5,957 nucleotides of DNA from Pseudomonadota bacterium. GTDB lineage: Bacteria; Desulfobacterota; Desulfobacteria; Desulfobacterales; Desulfobacteraceae. Positions within the stretch are counted from its first letter, which is position 1, and each line of letters starts with the position of its first letter. The notes beneath the pieces were generated by a model. The model did not search any database and was not told the origin of the DNA. It worked only from the letters and a program-made list of their open reading frames with translations. The stretch lies in the NCBI GenBank assembly GCA_018812385.1, contig JAHJDU010000381.1, positions 1-5,957 on the forward strand. The letters are read 5' to 3'. Position numbers and translations under genes: made by a program. Shown here piece after piece: positions 5,200-5,957 of this stretch.

Positions 5200-5957
5200 A
5201 TGGAAGAGATAATAAAACAGATTTTTCAAAAACAGATCAGAACCATTCTTGATAATAACCGGGATGTAATTTCAAAGATCGTGAAAAAAAGTATCATGCC
5301 GGAACTTTACAAGATGGTGCAGGAGGAAATCAACAGGGAATTTTTGGGCTTTGCTGAAAAACAGCCGCCTTTACCTGATCAGGATATAAAAACCCAGGAT
5401 ATAAAAGACCAGGATATAAAAAATCAGGATTCATTGGATTTGCAGGAGCAAAAAGAAAATCCCCAGAATTTTAAACAAGGCTCTCTTAATAAACAGGGAA
5501 AATATCTTTATTGCATAGTCAAAGGCAATGAAGATAAAAAATTTGCCCAAATCGGTATTGATGGCAATAAAGTCTATACCTTCTGTCATAAAGAACTTTC
5601 CGCCATTATCCATGACTGCAAAGCTAAGCCCTACCAGTCTAATGAAGAAAAGATTGTAGCCCAATGGGTCATGACCCATCAAAAAGTGATTGAAAAAGCC
5701 TGGGAAACCTATGGCGTTGTAGTTCCAGCCTCCTTTGACACCATTATCATTGAAGATAAAAAATTTACAGAAGAAGAAAATTTAAAAAAATGGCTTGAAG
5801 ACCATTATGATGATCTTCTGGCAAAAATAGAAAAATTTACGGGCAAGGCTGAATATGGGGTCCAGGTATTCTGGGATGCTAATCAAATAGGAGCCAGGAT
5901 TTCCCGGGAAAATGAGGAGATCAGAAAAATCAATGAAGAATGCAGGTCAAAATCCAA
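5200..5957 (+). CDS. gvpF/L: GvpL/GvpF-family protein with long N-terminal extension, 3' end outside window
   Basis: 252 residues are visible and the frame is open at the right edge. The GvpF/L domain starts late, at KYLYCIVKG (residue 101 on). A diverged family core follows: EEKIVAQWVMTHQKVIEKAW, then GVVVPASFDTIII at about 172-184, where the usual LPvrFGT has become VPASFDT, and LLAKIEKFTGKAEYGVQVFWD. The end of the domain lies beyond the window. The first 100 residues are extra: a predicted amphipathic helix (IIKQIFQKQIRTIL... to about residue 50), then a low-complexity linker with DQDIK repeats (about 60-78) and a Gln/Asn/Lys-rich stretch. The ATG is 3 nt after gvpK's stop and has no good Shine-Dalgarno, so translation is probably coupled to gvpK. 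It may be the GvpL counterpart to the upstream GvpF-like proteins, but this cannot be settled here. Confidence 0.88.
   Translation, partial: MEEIIKQIFQKQIRTILDNNRDVISKIVKKSIMPELYKMVQEEINREFLGFAEKQPPLPDQDIKTQDIKDQDIKNQDSLDLQEQKENPQNFKQGSLNKQGKYLYCIVKGNEDKKFAQIGIDGNKVYTFCHKELSAIIHDCKAKPYQSNEEKIVAQWVMTHQKVIEKAWETYGVVVPASFDTIIIEDKKFTEEENLKKWLEDHYDDLLAKIEKFTGKAEYGVQVFWDANQIGARISRENEEIRKINEECRSKS
5380..5430 (+). repeat. In-frame 15-nt tandem repeat (CAGGATATAAAANNN), about 3.4 units
   Basis: CAGGATATAAAA starts at 5380, 5395 and 5410, followed by ACC, GAC and AAT, and a partial CAGGAT at 5425-5430. It encodes QDIK-T, QDIK-D, QDIK-N, QD in the linker of the third GvpF/L. Units are near-identical at DNA level, so it is young or prone to copy-number change by slippage; each change adds or removes five residues without a frameshift. 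Confidence 0.92.

Noticed and set aside
5380..5430. CRISPR-like or regulatory repeat array
   Set aside because: The repeat is in frame inside a coding region with 3-nt variable positions, so it is a protein linker repeat.
5431..5682. 83-aa open frame on the minus strand opposite the third gvpF/L
   Set aside because: Hydrophobic by-product of A-rich coding sequence; the plus-strand GvpF/L motifs explain the region.

Overview
This window is the interior of a bacterial gas vesicle (gvp) gene cluster, with all genes on the + strand and cut at both ends. Clear family matches read from the sequence are three GvpL/GvpF-type proteins (662-1696, 2382-3143, 5200-edge), GvpG (3145-3387), GvpO (3440-3703), a minor GvpA-family protein (3757-4125) and GvpK (4885-5196). 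The DNA is AT-rich and codon use looks uniform. The mix of GvpG, GvpO, GvpK, several GvpF/L paralogues and a Cdc48-type ATPase would suit an anaerobic, sulfate-reducer-like deltaproteobacterium (Desulfobacterota). That assignment is inference from cluster style and not proven by the window.

Layout. Positions 1-3387 form a tightly packed block. It holds the C-terminal part of a Cdc48/FtsH-like AAA+ ATPase, a GvpF/L protein fused to a C-terminal J-domain, a 230-aa protein of unknown function, a plain GvpF/L, and GvpG. The first three junctions are 4-nt ATGA stop/start overlaps and the fourth is a 1-nt gap, so translation is probably coupled. Positions 3388-4125 carry GvpO and a GvpA-family protein with a C-terminal zinc ribbon, each after a short AT-rich spacer. 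Positions 4126-4884 look like an accessory insertion: a decayed gvpK fragment, a 72-aa basic orphan, and a 114-aa protein made of six DnaJ-type CxxCxGxG zinc motifs. An intact gvpK follows, then a third GvpF/L with an unusual 100-aa N-terminal extension containing a 15-nt tandem repeat. No promoter, terminator, tRNA, rRNA, CRISPR array or transposase is visible.

How the genes may work together. GvpF/L, G, K and O and the minor GvpA paralogues are accessory factors in nucleation and assembly of the GvpA shell. What stands out here is chaperone machinery. The two non-Hsp70 halves of a DnaJ co-chaperone appear separately in one gvp operon: a J-domain with an intact HPD motif grafted onto GvpF/L, and a free-standing zinc-finger protein. 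A Cdc48-like unfoldase lies at the upstream end. The working hypothesis (inference) is that this lineage recruits DnaK and an AAA+ unfoldase directly to gas vesicle assembly. The main shell gene gvpA and gvpN are not in the window and should lie outside it.
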